Below, in pieces: positions 36,675 to 48,101 of a stretch of 64,000 nucleotides of DNA (position 1 is the stretch's first letter; each line of letters opens with the position of its first letter). The stretch spans positions 124,001-188,000 of the forward strand of contig OZ237765.1 of assembly GCA_965178125.1 (NCBI GenBank), in the 5' to 3' direction. The notes under the pieces are model-generated. The model was not told where the DNA came from and ran no database searches. It saw only the letters and a list, made by a program, of their open reading frames with translations. Both the position numbers and the translations under genes were made by a program. The stretch is from Bilabrum cf. latius. Its lineage: Eukaryota; Bigyra: Bicosoecida; Bigyra; Bicosoecida.

Positions 36675-37976
36675 TCACGCGCCCCCCCTCGCGTGCTTCT
36701 GTAGCGTGGCAAGGATCTCGTAATACGCGGGCTTCTTCTGGAACTTCTCGTCGAAGGGCAGCGCGCTCGCTGTCTCCCCCCTCCAGCTCACTAGCGACGT
36801 GAAGCCCCATGTCTCGTATGACCGGAAGACGTCCGTACCCGCCTGCAGCGCGGCCTCGAGCAGCTGCCCGTAGATCATGGCCTGCTTCTCGAACTCCTCC
36901 TTGGTCTGTTCCTGCACGGACACGTCCAGCTCGGTGATGTGCACCTTGAGTCCCAGGGCGCCGAGCCTCTTGATGTTCTCGCCGACAGAGGTGAAGTTGG
37001 GGTAGTGAGACGTCGTGAAGTGGCACTGCAGGCCCACCCCGTCCACCCTCACGCCCTTGTCCTTGAAACCCTGCACCATCTTGTACACCCTGTCCGACTT
37101 GGCGTTCACCTCCTCGGCCGAGTAGTCGTTGTAGAAGAGGGGGATCTGCTTGGTGGTGGAAGAAGCCGTCTGGAAGGCCAGCTACACGTAGTCATCCACT
37201 GCAGCAATAGCGAGAAAACGCAAAATGAAGGGAAAGAAGGAAAATGACATGCAAGTAAATCGTAGTTGGAGAGCTGCTCCAGAGGGCACGCATGGGTCGA
37301 GTGCGTGCAACTCACGTGCAGGGTACCACGGGTCAGCCTTCTTGAAGATGGACTGCCCGGGCTTGAAGGCCCCCCCATCCGCGATGGCCTCGTTCACCAC
37401 GTCGACTGCCACCACCTTGCCCCCGCCCGCGTGCCTGTCCTGGGCGTCGTACCTAGACACGACCTTGGTCACGTGATCCTCCAAGATCGCCTGCAGCTTG
37501 GAGGGAGAGAAGCCGCCCCCCGTCAGCCACTTGGGGTTGTACACCCCCCACACCATGTTGTGCAGGCGGAATACTCCGTCGGCGCTGTCCGCGCCCTTGG
37601 CAGTGCTGACGTTGAAAATCTGGTCGCAGCCGTCGTATGTGTACGAGCCCTCGTTCGGCTCTGTCGGGCCGAACTTGCACGAGTTCTCTGCCGTGGCTAG
37701 GTCGTACTCTGTGGTAAATACCTGGCGGTACTGCTCCTTTTGCGCCCCAGTGGTGATGTAATTGTGGTTAACCGCGGCACCGACGTAGATCCCGGCGGCC
37801 TTTGCCGCTTCTCGCAGCGTCTACGAAGCATCGACGCCGAACTTTTTGTAGTTCAGCTCGGACGCAGGCGGCAAGGGAGCTGGATTCGGGTAATGCTGCG
37901 CGATTTCTTCCTCGGATAGATGCCGCCCAAACGCAGCCGCAGTAAGGGCAGTTGCAGTGAGGATCTTTGATAGCAT
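36675..37976 (-). CDS. Secreted GH10 endo-1,4-beta-xylanase
   Basis: Two exons, 37316-37976 and 36675-37198, around a 117-bp GTGAGT...CAG intron, giving 394 residues and TGA 36675-36677. The N-terminus 'MLSKILTATALTAAAFG' is a signal peptide. GH10 hallmarks are present: the 'GIYVGAAVNHN' strand, the 'ATAENSCKF' block, the acid/base Glu in 'AVDVVNEAIAD', 'YNDY', 'VGLQCHF', and the nucleophile Glu in 'HITELDVSV'. Both halves of the active site are therefore intact and the enzyme should cleave xylan outside the cell. TAG codons at 37821 ('DAS-x-TLREAAKAAGIY') and 37182 ('DDYV-x-LAFQTA') are read as an amino acid. The intron is a multiple of three with no TAA or TGA, so its retention would not break the frame. 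Confidence 0.9.
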
Positions 37977-38279
37977 TCTGCGGCGTTCATTTAGGGATGG
38001 CTTGCAACAGCGCGATGCGGTTGGGTCGAGAACAAAAAATAACCAGGGTGCAATCTAGACGAGATGAGCCACTGAGTGTGCCTCACTTGTCCACGAAGAA
38101 AGAGGTGATGACGCTTTCCGGATCGATCAGGCAAATCGAAGGTTCGTGATGACGCTTTCCGGAATGGCTGCCAAGTGCAACTACAGAGATTGCTGCGACC
38201 ACGGCGGTACAACAACTCTAAAAAATCACCGTGGGAATGGGGGCTACGCATGAGTAGTGGCTAGTCCGACGTGGCGGCG
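37977..38279. other. Intergenic region between two minus-strand genes
   Basis: About 300 bases. A 17-base direct repeat (TGATGACGCTTTCCGGA) occurs near 38105 and again near 38147. No gene or RNA is recognised. It probably holds the GH10 promoter. Confidence 0.55.
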
Positions 38280-39908
38280 TCATGTGGACGCCCCCGCTCC
38301 TGTTCCTGGCGAAGCCGTGCGAAGCCCGCCAACAGCCTCCACGAGTGCATCGCACTGCCCCGCATCCGCCTTCAGCTTGGGATAGTCCCAGGCGCACATC
38401 TCGTGCCTCCTCGCGGCCAGCACCGCCAGGGCGGCGCCGCGCAACGGAACCGGCCTCAGCGCCAGCACGGCCCCGAGCACCCCCTCTGCCCTGTCCGCCT
38501 GCACCATCTGCTTGTGCTCTAGGTCCTAGGGAACAACGCGCCCCTGCCACTGGTCCCACAGTATTGGGGCGCCGCTGGAATCACCGCCGTTGGCAGCAGC
38601 AGCAGCATCGCCAGAAGAAGCCCCTGATGGTTCTGTGACGCTGCTGTCGCCATCATCGAGCGACGGCTTCAGCAGGCCGAATGCCTCCCTCGCTGCCTTG
38701 CACACCGCATCTGCCTGGTCTGCTCCTTCTGGGTTTGATGCCTCCTCCCCTCTGGCTTCGCGGAGAGCACTCGTCACACTATCCAGCGGCCCGAGCAGGA
38801 TTCCGCACACCCACAGCGCGCGCACAAGCTCCGATCTAGCCGCTATCAATGCCTCACGCGCGTCTCCCACCAGACCCCCGGCTGTCCCATCTCCCTTGCT
38901 GGCCCCGGCTTCCATCCGTCCAGTCGCACCGCTAGCCGCGCCACCCCCGGATGGAGCACCCCGACCACCACCCCCCAACGCCGCATCGCACTGCAGTGCA
39001 ATGCGGTCCAGCCACCACACGGCCCCTGCGGCGAGGTAGCACGCGTCTCCGACCGCCTGCGGGCTGCGAGCCCTCCCCGGTTGCAACCTCCCGAGGAAGG
39101 CCCCCATGTGCCGGCACACCGCCCCCAGGGCCAGCGACCCCCAGAGGGCTCGCAGGCCGGTCCCAGCGACGGGCCGGAGGTCCCACCAACCGGTGGACAG
39201 GTGGAAGAACGCACTCGTCACGCCGTAGCTCGCCTTCTTCCCCTGGAAGAACGGCCGCCGGAAGTCCCAGGCCTGTCTCCCCAGGCTGCCCAGGGAACAA
39301 GAGGGGCCCAGCCTGTCTGTCGAGAAGGAGGCGCTGAGGGCCGCGGCGGTGGATCGCAGGCCCGCGGAGGCCAGCAGCTGGGTTCGTAGGGAACCTTCTG
39401 CGGCGGCGCTCGCGGCGGCCGCGACTGCGGTGCATGCCACGGCCCTCGCCCGCGCGCCGGCACCGAGCACCGCGCTTGTGTGACGAGTGTCACCGGGGGC
39501 CGGTCCCAGGTCGATTGGCCCCTCTTGGGCCGGCGCGAGAGGAGGCGCTGCCCACGCGGCCGGCCCGCACGCTCGTTCTAGAGTGGTCCACAGAGCAACT
39601 GCTTGCTCGCTCGCTGCCGTCGCGTCAGCTGGCAGCATCGGGGCGATGACCGGGGCGGAGCTGGCTTGCTCCCCCTGGCGCTGCAACCAACGCATGGCTC
39701 TGCGGCAATCCGTGTCGACACAACGCGCCCCTTTCGAACTCTGTGCGGCCCACTGCAGGCAAGTCGCGGCCGGCTGCAGGGCCGAGCCTGATGCCATGGC
39801 AGCGCTCGCCGCTGCGATAATCTTCACCACGTGGGATGATGCGGCTACAGTAGTCCCATGTATTACTGGCGTGTGATCGTCGCCATCGTAAGCATCGATG
39901 GCAGCCAA
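38280..39908 (-). CDS. Hypothetical Ala-rich protein, weakly PEX11-like
   Basis: The frame is open from about 39930 to TGA 38280-38282, read through TAG at 38526. The first in-frame ATG is only at 39795-39797, yet the upstream frame looks coding, so a short first exon, with an acceptor near 39922 (CTGCAG), is likely. The protein is ~540 residues with amphipathic helices rich in Ala and Leu, and low-complexity inserts near 38600 and 38900. Blocks such as 'GRQAWDFRRPFFQGKKASYG', 'GDACYLAAGAVWWLDRIALQ' and 'LVRALWVCGILLGPLD' have the order and spacing of a peroxisomal PEX11-type membrane-elongating protein. That resemblance is impressionistic. A profile search would decide. Confidence 0.55.
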
Positions 39909-40203
39909 TGAGGCGGCATCTGGTCTGCAGACCGGTGTAGTTGAAAACAGGTGAGCGGCCGAGCATCGGGCTGTGCGGATATTTACACATGCGTATGAGA
40001 CGATTCTTTAATATATCTTACTCTGTGAATGATTCTGTATCTAGAAGGTCCATTACAGCCTGCATATCTAGCGTTATAGCTGGGCTTACAACGGACGAAT
40101 CCTTTGTCAAAGAATCGAACGTTCGATCAACCCTGTAAACTACACGGTACTGTATACACAAACAAGATTGCCAAATAGCAAAAACGGAGCAACCGTGTTG
40201 AAT

Positions 40204-41805
40204 ATGGCAGGTGCTGTCGACATAATTGGCTCAGCAAGATTTGGAAAATATGACGAGCTGCTAGATGCGATCCGCTCCGACAAAGATGCTGTCAAAAAGG
40301 CCGTAAATTCCGTGAGGTGAATGTGTATTGTGTGCAAGAGTCTGAACAATTCTAGTGTCCACAGTGCAAAGGGCACACGGGCAGTGATAGCACTCAAAGA
40401 TACGAAGCTGCATGGCTGGTCGTGCATTCTCCGCTAGTCATGTGCAACGGATCAGGGCGCAATGCAACGCTATCGCTGAAATCAAGATGCTGCGAGAGCA
40501 CCGTGTCTTGCACTCGACTACCAACATGCATGCACTCCTCCCACGTGTGCCGCAGGACGGAGAATCTGCGTTGCATGCTGCCGCAGACGCGAATCAGGTT
40601 GGGGCTCTGTAGTCCCTGCTGGACATCGGACTCCCCACCGATGCGACGGACTTGGGGGGCAGGAATTGCGTTCACGCCGCAGCTGCGTCCGACTCATCCG
40701 CGAGCATACTGGTGGTTGCGCAGCGGGCGTCAGACTCGGCCCCTCTCCTAGCCGGAACGAACGTGAGCTCAGCTCCGACTGCTGCTGCCCTGGATCGCTG
40801 CAGCCCGCGAGCAAGCAGCTGCATACTTGACACAATCGCCATGCCATCCCGCATCCCTGCCGATCTCATCCCACTGCCATCCCATCGCAGTCGGGAAACA
40901 CCCCGTTGCATCGAGCGGCGGCCTACGGCAGCCTGCGAGCCCTGCGAGTCCTCGTGCAGGTCGCGCAGGTGCCGCCCAGCGCGGGACCCTCTAGCGCGGC
41001 GGCGAGTGGGGGTGACGACGACGATGCTGGGGATGGTCGACCCGTGAATGCGCGGAATGGGGGCGGCATGACACCTTTGGCGCGGGCCGCCCGGTGGGGG
41101 CACGCGGACTGCGCGAGGGCTTTGCTCCGGTCAGGGGCGGATCCGGGACTGCGAGACGGGGAGGGGAAATCCCCTGGGGACTGGGCGGGGGCAAAGGGTC
41201 ACCAGGGGGTGTTGGGGGTGCTGCGAGAATGGGAGGGGGCGGGGGAGGAGCAGCGGGAGGTATGGTGCGCGGAGGAATCGAGGGCGCAGGAGGGGGAGCT
41301 GCAAGCGGCACAGGGGGACGTGGAGGAGGACGGGGCGAGGGCGCGAGCCGCGGGTCTTGGTGCCATGGGCATCAGCACGAGCGAGGAAACTGAAGATGAA
41401 GAGGACGAGGACGGGGAAGGCAGGAAGGGCGGCTCCAAGCGGCTGAGGGGGAAGAGCTTCGCGCTGGCACCCGGCAGCTCCTTCGAGCAGGGAACAGCGG
41501 TGCGCGTGGAGGGCTGGATGGCAAAGAAGGGACATTGGTTTCGAAACTGGAAGAACCGGTGGTTCGTCCTGGAGGGCAGGAAGATGCGGTACTACGGAAA
41601 GCAGGGGGACAGCGCTCCCAAGGGGGAGATCCACCTGGTGGACGGGACGCAGGTGTCGCCCCAGATCGACCACCGGGAGCGGGATTTTTGTTTCCGGGTT
41701 GACACGCCCAGCAAGAAGTTCGTGCTGCAGGCCGCGGATGACGAGGAGAGGGATGAGTGGGTGACGGCCATCGAGACCAACCTCAAGTATGCCAAGGACG
41801 AGTGA
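40204..41805 (+). CDS. Ankyrin-repeat and PH domain protein
   Basis: Three exons: 40204-40311, 40556-40762 and 40891-41805, 409 residues, TGA stop. Introns are 244 and 128 bp with GTGAG donors and phase-0 junctions. Ankyrin repeats follow in order: 'DGESALHAAADANQVGAL-x', then 'SGNTPLHRAAAYGSLRAL' and 'GGMTPLARAARWGHADCARA'. TAG 40610 falls at a helix position in the first repeat ('VGAL-x-SLLDIG'), where Gln is normal. A Glu-rich linker leads to a C-terminal PH domain from ~residue 310 ('GWMAKKGHWFRNWKNRWFVL', closing with 'DEWVTAIETNLKYA'). Probably a membrane-associated adaptor binding phosphoinositides through PH and proteins through ankyrin repeats. The architecture resembles PH-ankyrin adaptors, but no orthologue can be named. 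Confidence 0.9.
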
Positions 41806-42040
41806 ATGGTCGACGTGAAAGGACGAGTGAAAGGGCGGGTTGGATCCTGGCGGTTCGGGCCGTCTGTGTGCGGTCACAGGAAGGCATGGGAGGGGCGGAA
41901 CCGGTCGGGGAGAAAGATGTTGCCACTTCCGGTCTTGGCTGGTGCCGAGGTGCGAGAAATGTGCTCCATCTAGTGGGATATCGCGGGCCGCACTGGTCAG
42001 CAAGCATCCTTAGATTCTAGTTATATCAATAGATATTTCA

Positions 42041-45000
42041 ATGGCTACAGAATCGGAGGCACAAAGACTCGCACCAAGCGTTACGGATGCGCTGCCGGAG
42101 CACCTTCCGATTGGAGCCTCCCCGGCGGGAAGGCACTCCGTTGTTGTATCGCTCCCAACTATGGCAGACGTGCACGCATACGAGCAAGGAGATCCCACAG
42201 CTCGCGCTTGCATTCAGCTTGGATATCCCCGCTTCGTGCGCCACTCTTTGATCCGGATGGCCGAAGACTTGCTGTTTGATGGCAGCACCATCTGCAGGGC
42301 GCAGGCCAAGTCTGACGCAGATCCGATGTTTTCGTGCGTGAAGGACGAGTCTAAAGTATGCGATGCTACCGAATGCGCCCTCTCCATCCCTGCGGTGCTG
42401 GCCGAGCCGCTGGCACACCTGTCTCAATCGGCGGAGTGTCCGGGCTCTAGCGAGACTACCAGTAGTACCAGCGGAAGCTCCGTGCAGTGGGTGTGCAGGC
42501 TCCTTGGATCGGAAGAAAGCGCAGAGGGTCTCACTCGGTACGTCCGTCGCTCACTTCGCGCGGATGCAGATGCCACTGCCAGTGCTGGTAGCAAGTTTTC
42601 CTCCTCCGAACCGGGTGCGACGACCGTGACGAGGAGCATGCCTCAGGCTGGCAGCGGCAGCGGTGCCATGCTCGCTTACCAGGCAGTCGCCCAGGTGCAC
42701 GCCTGCCTCGACGCGTTCCCACAGATGCACGATCGGGTTAGTTTGAAGATGAAGACTGCCGGCACTACTAACGGTCGGAACGTTCTACCTGCAGGCGCCA
42801 CTGCTCCCGCTGCCAGCGACGGCGCGGGATCGGGATCGGCAGCCAGCAACACAGGTGGGGTGCGCGCCGACCTGTGGGTTGCGATCCTTGGATTTTCGAT
42901 TCCGGACGAAGTACGCACTGGGAATGTTCCCTCTGCCCCCGGGACCGCTGCCAGCCCAGCCCCCGCCCCTCCAGCTGCGGCACCCATGGTGGATGCGGCC
43001 GCTTCACACGCCAAGTCATTTCTGCAGCACACGGGGTCGGGGGCCAGCTCGAGGGAGGCGGAGGTTCTGCTGGAGGCGGCCTGGTGTGACGAACTTGCGC
43101 GGCGCCGCGGACGTTCCGCAGGGCACCTGGTGGTGGACTGGGTGCGGCGCAGCGACGGCGGGCCTTTGGTTTGGAGTCCGAGCGGTGATGGTGTGGGGGT
43201 AGATGGTGTGACGAGTGCATCGGGCGAGGTGGGTCCTGCGCCTTCATCTCATTGCGTGCCTCTTCCTTTGGCGCCCCCCGTGTTCGCACCAAAGAGCTTG
43301 GAAGGCATCGTTTGTATGTTGGACCAGGGCCCGAATGCCGAGGCAGCCGACAAACCCGTCCCGCCCGGCTGCGACGCTGCAATGCGTTGCACCTGGCCCG
43401 CTGCCAGCCTGGACCCCTGGATGGTTCGTCTGCTGAGGCCGCTTCTGGGTGGATCGGCGAGCAAAGGGAACACGAGGGGAGGGGACGAGAGGGGAGGGGA
43501 CGAGAGGGGAGGGAACACGAGGGGAGGGAACACGAGGGGAGGGGACGAGAGGGGAGGGAACACGAGGGGAGGGGACGAGAGGGGAGGGGCAGGTGATGAT
43601 GCAGGATCGGCGGTGACACGAGAGCCACATGTGGCGCTGTGCCGCAGTGGGATGAATGCATTTTATGCGCTATACCGGGCCATCTGCAGAGCCCAGCTGC
43701 AGCGGGATGAGGAGGACCACATTACGGATACAGGGATTGGCTGTGGTACCGGCAGCGGCAGAGGTAGGGACGTGTGGGTGCAGATCGGGTGGCTCTATGT
43801 TGACACGACCATGATTCTGTCGAGAGTGGGGGTGGAGGGGGCACTCGGGGGCGGGGAAGGGGTTGCTGGGGATCGTGGCGTGGGGGATGGAGGGAAAGGG
43901 CAGGGCAAGGGGCAGGGAGTGAGCGGTGTGGGGGATCGGGCGACCCCTGCAGCCCCTGGGGGCATGGTGGGGGGAGTGCCCCCCACCCCCACGGTGGGGC
44001 CTCGTGCGGCCCCTCCAGACGGGGGCATCACCGGCCTGCACCCCGCCGTCAGTGTGACGAGTGCCCCCGGCGGGGTTGTTCTCTCGATCACAGAGGCCTC
44101 GGACCAGGCGGCCATCCGCTCCGTGTTCGAGGCGTGCGGGCCCAGGATCGCGGGAGTCGTCACGGAGGTCCCCACGAACCCCTCGGTTAGATGCGGGGAC
44201 CTACTGCTCCTCAGGAAGCTGTGTGACGAGTGCGGGGCGGCGCTGGTGCTGGACCCGACGATGTGCTCGGCGTTCTGCGTCGGTGTCGCCGGGCTGGCAG
44301 ACGCGACCGTCCTGTCGCTGACCAAGTATTTCGGCTCCGGGGCATCGGTGATGGCGGGGGCGCTCGCCGTCAATCCGGAGCGGAAAATAGGCGCGATGCT
44401 GATGCCGAAGCAACCGGGAGCGATCGAAGGTAGCAGCGCCGGTGGCAGCAGCGCCGCGGGATCCACGCATGTTCCGCAACCAGAGCCGATCTCGGCTGCT
44501 GACCTGGCTGCGATCGTGCGCGGCGCCGCCTATGTTCCGCAAGTGCTCCCCGCGATGCTGCGCAACACGCGGTAGGTGGCCAAGGCCGCCGAAGAGTTCC
44601 TCCCAAATATTGCAGATGGGGCAGGTGCTGGGTCTGGTGCTGGTGCTGGTGCTGGTGCTGGTGCTGGTGCTGGTGCTGAGACCAGCACTAGACCTACCAC
44701 TCGGGGAACAACGAGCGAACGTTCGCTCCTTTCCGAGGTGGACTGGGCCATGTCACCAGCCTGCCTGCCTTCGCTCGGGCCGTGGCTGCGGGACCCTGGT
44801 GAGGCGGTGCGCGGCGCCTTTGGTTCCGTTGGGATCGACCTGAGCGGGCACCCCATGGTGGGGACAGGCGCGGCGCCCCTGCCCCCCGTTGGCTGCATCG
44901 TGAGCCTGGGGTTCCGCAGCGAGTCGGCCCTGCGCGGCGCCTACGACGGCCTCCGGTTCGTGAAGGGTCCCTCGTTCGGGACCTCGTTCTCGCTGGCATG

Positions 45001-45199
45001 CCCCTTTGTGTTCCTCGCGCACTACGACATGGCCAGCACGAAGGAGGGGCGCCGCGCACTGCGGAACCACGGGATAAATCCGTTCGTGCTTCGGCTGTCG
45101 GTCGGGGCGGAGGGAGGGGGTGCCCCGGGGAGGCACGTGAAAGAGCTGCTTGAGGCCGTGCGGCGAGAAGAGTTGGGGGGAGAGGACGAGGGTTGCTGA
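42041..45199 (+). CDS. Cystathionine gamma-synthase, Str2-like, with low-complexity inserts
   Basis: 1,052 residues, single exon, read through TAG 44573 to TGA 45197-45199. The start resembles fungal Str2-type enzymes ('[20 protein letters not shown]', '[18 protein letters not shown]'). The PLP-binding segment is '[17 protein letters not shown]' near residue 760, with the Schiff-base Lys in 'TKY' and the upstream Asp in 'LVLDPTMCS'. The C-terminal domain follows TAG ('MLRNTR[10 protein letters not shown]') and ends with the '[12 protein letters not shown]' and '[10 protein letters not shown]' strands typical of the family. It is expected to join cysteine to an activated homoserine to give cystathionine (methionine synthesis). 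It is much longer than the ~600 residues usual for Str2 because of repeats near 43470-43590, 43850-43990 and 44625-44690. The active-site core is intact. Confidence 0.85.
43466..43595. repeat. 15-bp coding minisatellite
   Basis: Alternating 15-base units of the type GGGGACGAGAGGGGA and GGGAACACGAGGGGA, about eight copies, within the cystathionine gamma-synthase gene. They encode alternating 'RGGDE' and 'RGGNT' blocks. Unit length is a multiple of three, so copy number can change without frameshift. Confidence 0.92.
44625..44690. repeat. GGTGCT microsatellite coding for Gly-Ala repeats
   Basis: About ten hexamer units in the cystathionine gamma-synthase gene, just after the TAG at 44573. They encode a (Gly-Ala)n run. 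The same hexamer is noncoding at 3342-3420. Confidence 0.9.
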
Positions 45200-45316
45200 C
45201 ATAGTATCGGTTTTTGCCGGGGGGCTGACGGGGCACCAAAGCAGCAGCCGGCTGGGCATGGGGTGCAGGGGATTGCAGCCAGCACTTGAAGTTCTCGTTT
45301 TGGATGCACTATTCCC

Positions 45317-46739
45317 ATGATGGGGCATGGAAAAGGTGAAACTGCCACGCATATATCAGCTAGGCTTAATAGGTACAGGATCGTGGAGGCGCTTGTGAAA
45401 GCAGACATTACAGGAACTCCGTAAGTGCAGCGTACACACTGAGACGTCTGCTCCGCCTTTGGTATCGAACAACGGTGTTTGCATGATACTGCATTATATC
45501 CATGTGCGCAGTAACTCACAGGACGCATGCGGGAGGACTCCGCTGCATGTTGCGTGCGAGCAGGGGTACGACACGATCGCCAAGCTGCTGCTTCAGAATG
45601 GGGCAGACCCCAACATGGTCGATATGAGGCACAGGCAGCCGCTGCACTATGCCGCAGATGGGGGCCATTTGGCATCTTGCAAGCTACTGCTAGATTTTGG
45701 GTCGCTGGTGGATGTTCGGGACGAGGAGGGGCATACCGCGGTCGATTTGGCGGGCGAATCGGGGCACGAGGGCTGCTGCTTTGTCATTTTGAACCGTGCC
45801 ATGCAGCTGGCCATGGGACCTAACGGCGAGTTTGATCTGATGGACGACATCGACGATTGCAGGGACTTGGAGCTTGAGCCGTCAGGGAAACATGCTTCCT
45901 TGAGCGAGCAGCCCCTCCCGGTCGAAACCGCGGCGCACGACGGGCCCGCGCTGAAGAAGAAGCAGGCCGCTGCAGGTGCCGGCTCTGCGCAATCCGCAGC
46001 ACTGGCAAGGCGAGCCTGGAAATCCTCGATGCGGGAGGGCGAGCGGTGGGCGAGCATGATGACGATCCAGCTGGCGAGGGAGGTGCGGGAGGGCAGAAAG
46101 ACTTTGAGCCAGGTCGTGGACAGCATCAGGGCGAAAGAGAAAGAGTCCAAAGGTGTCGGTGATTCTGAGAAACGTGCCTGCTCGGGTTCTGGCGCAGGTG
46201 CAGGCGGTGTGTTGCCCTCGTCCGGCCTTGCAACGGGCCATACCTCGGCTGTTGCTCGCTTGGGCAGGGATGGCAACGGGGGCGGCGAGGGAGGCGACTC
46301 GACTGGTGCTGTCGGTGGTGCCTCCAGCTCGACTAGAATAGCTGCAAGCGGTGGTGACCATGGCGGCGGTGCGGATGGGGACTCGGCCTGCGCAGGGCCG
46401 GTGGAGGGGCCGGGCGATGGCGGCGTGATCGGCGCGGGTGAGCTGGGTCTGGGTATGGACCTGGATCTGCTCGGCGGAAAAATGGGCTCTGGCATCGGTG
46501 ATCGGTGTGACGAGTGCGAGGGGCTGGGGCTGGTGACCTCGCTATTGCTTGGTGCGATTCGAAAGCAGGAGGGCGGTGCTGGGAAGAAGACAGAAGGTGA
46601 GCCATGCGAGTCGGCCGCTGGATCTGCATCGATAGAAGGCGCGTCTATGTCTCTGCCTGGGCCTGGCAGCAGGCAATCGGGTGAGGCAGTGTCCAAGGCG
46701 AGTGCTGGTGGTTCATGCAGCAGTGATGGAGGCAATTGA
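45317..46739 (+). CDS. Ankyrin-repeat protein with disordered C-terminus
   Basis: Two exons, 45317-45420 and 45512-46739, around a 91-bp GTAAGT...CAG intron in phase 2, 443 residues, TGA stop. Exon 1 supplies most of one repeat ('GKGETATHISARLNRYRIVE'). Exon 2 has 'CGRTPLHVACEQGYDTIAKL', 'RHRQPLHYAADGGHLASCKL' and 'EGHTAVDLAGESGHEGCCF', so about four ankyrin repeats occupy the first ~160 residues. The rest is charged and Gly/Ser-rich with a predicted helical patch near 46020-46140. Role: protein-protein interaction, partner unknown. It contains no in-frame TAG. The exon 1 start is the first of two adjacent ATGs after an in-frame TGA. Confidence 0.85.
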
Positions 46740-46918
46740 TATTGTTGAATGCACAGACGAAAATGGGACATCTGTATCTGGAACCACTCCGCTCTTTCAG
46801 TGTCTCGGCATTGAGCGCGGCTCCCCCATCCCCTGCTGTTCATGCAATACAGTGCACTGCACCCGCATACCCACCCGACCCTGCATACCCATTGCACCTC
46901 CCAATCAAAGTCACCTGC

Positions 46919-47964
46919 TCACTGCCTCCCCCCCTCCTGCCCCCCCTCAAACCTCCTGTCCTGCTCCTGCACCGCCGCCTCCATCGCGTCCTCCTCCTCC
47001 AGCCGCATCCGGCTCTCCACCAGCCGCCCATCGTCGTCCACAAGCGCGCGGACGTCCTCAGGCAGCGCCTCGAGGCCCCTCTGCAGCCGGGCCTTCTCCA
47101 CATCCTTCTCCGCCTTCTTTTGCAGCGCGAACTTGCCTCTCCGCATGGCGGTGTTGAGCTCGCTGCGGGTCGGGCGCAGTGCCCAAGGGTGGTCCGAGGG
47201 AACCTTCATCTTGCGGCCGAACCTCTTGATCGTGACCAGGTCGCCCACCAATCGGCTCCGGATCCCCGTGCGGCCCTGGGACTTCCACGCGTGCGGCTTC
47301 TCCTGCGGCTTGATCAGGCTGGCCGCCTCGGGCTCCTTGGCCGGCTGCAGCGCGCTGGGGTAATCGGCCGCGTCCTGCCGCACGCGGTCCAGGGTCCGGA
47401 AGGCCCTCTGGCGCTCGCCCAGGACCACCTTAATGCGAGACATGGTGCGCTTGACCAACGACCATCGGCGCATGTCCGGGCCCGCCAGCCGCTTTTGCTT
47501 GAAGTAGAGGCGCTCGGTGGCGAGCATGTCGCGCTCGCGAAGGCACACGAACCAGAGCTTGTGCAGGTCTTCCAAGGACTTTTGGCGCAGCTCGGAAGCA
47601 AGCCACGGTCTTCCTACGGACACATAATTCTGGTGTTGGCAATCACATAGTGATGGGGCAGACTTGCACTGGAACGACGCGAGGTCAAGCACGGGAGCTT
47701 CCTCAGGGACATAAAGGAAATCAACCGCAACCATTCGGTGATTTTCTGGTAGAAAAACGAGCATGACAACTTACCAGCAATCTATCTCTGCGTACCATCT
47801 TCCCGCATCTCGTATGATGGGCCAAAGAACTCATCAAAGCCCGCCATTGCCGGTGCTGATGTCGAGACCGCTCTGGCAGGCGTGCTTGCCGAGCAAGTGC
47901 GAGTTCCAGCCTTTACTATGGACACTATTACATTTCGAGCTACTGCTGGAAGCCTCAACGACAT
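46919..47964 (-). CDS. Mitochondrial large-subunit ribosomal protein uL29m (MRPL47)
   Basis: Two exons, 47775-47964 and 46919-47613, 294 residues, TGA 46919-46921. The start '[20 protein letters not shown]' is a mitochondrial targeting peptide. 'GFDEFFG' and then '[20 protein letters not shown]' with '[14 protein letters not shown]' match the MRPL47 core. The intron (161 bp, GTAAGT...TAG) is placed so that exon 1 reads through a TAG at 47782 and the spacing between 'FF' and 'GRPW' matches plant orthologues. An alternative donor, GTACGC at 47795, would skip that TAG but shorten the spacing. A long charged C-terminal extension follows the conserved core, as in many protist mitoribosomal proteins. 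It is transcribed away from TOP6A from a short shared promoter. Confidence 0.9.
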
Positions 47965-48101
47965 CGTACAAGCTGCGTTATGGGGCGAAAAGCGCAGCCT
48001 GCGGCGAACGCGCTCGTCATCCCAACTCGCCGCTTGCACTTTGCCAGTGTTCGAACTGTTGCGCAGCTTATACCCGGGTCTGGTGCATACTAGGGGTAAT
48101 C
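47965..48101. promoter_or_regulatory. Short bidirectional promoter, uL29m and TOP6A
   Basis: Only 137 bases separate the divergent start codons of uL29m (47964) and TOP6A (48102). The 5' untranslated regions and both promoters must lie here or overlap the first exons. No TATA-like box is evident. Confidence 0.6.
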
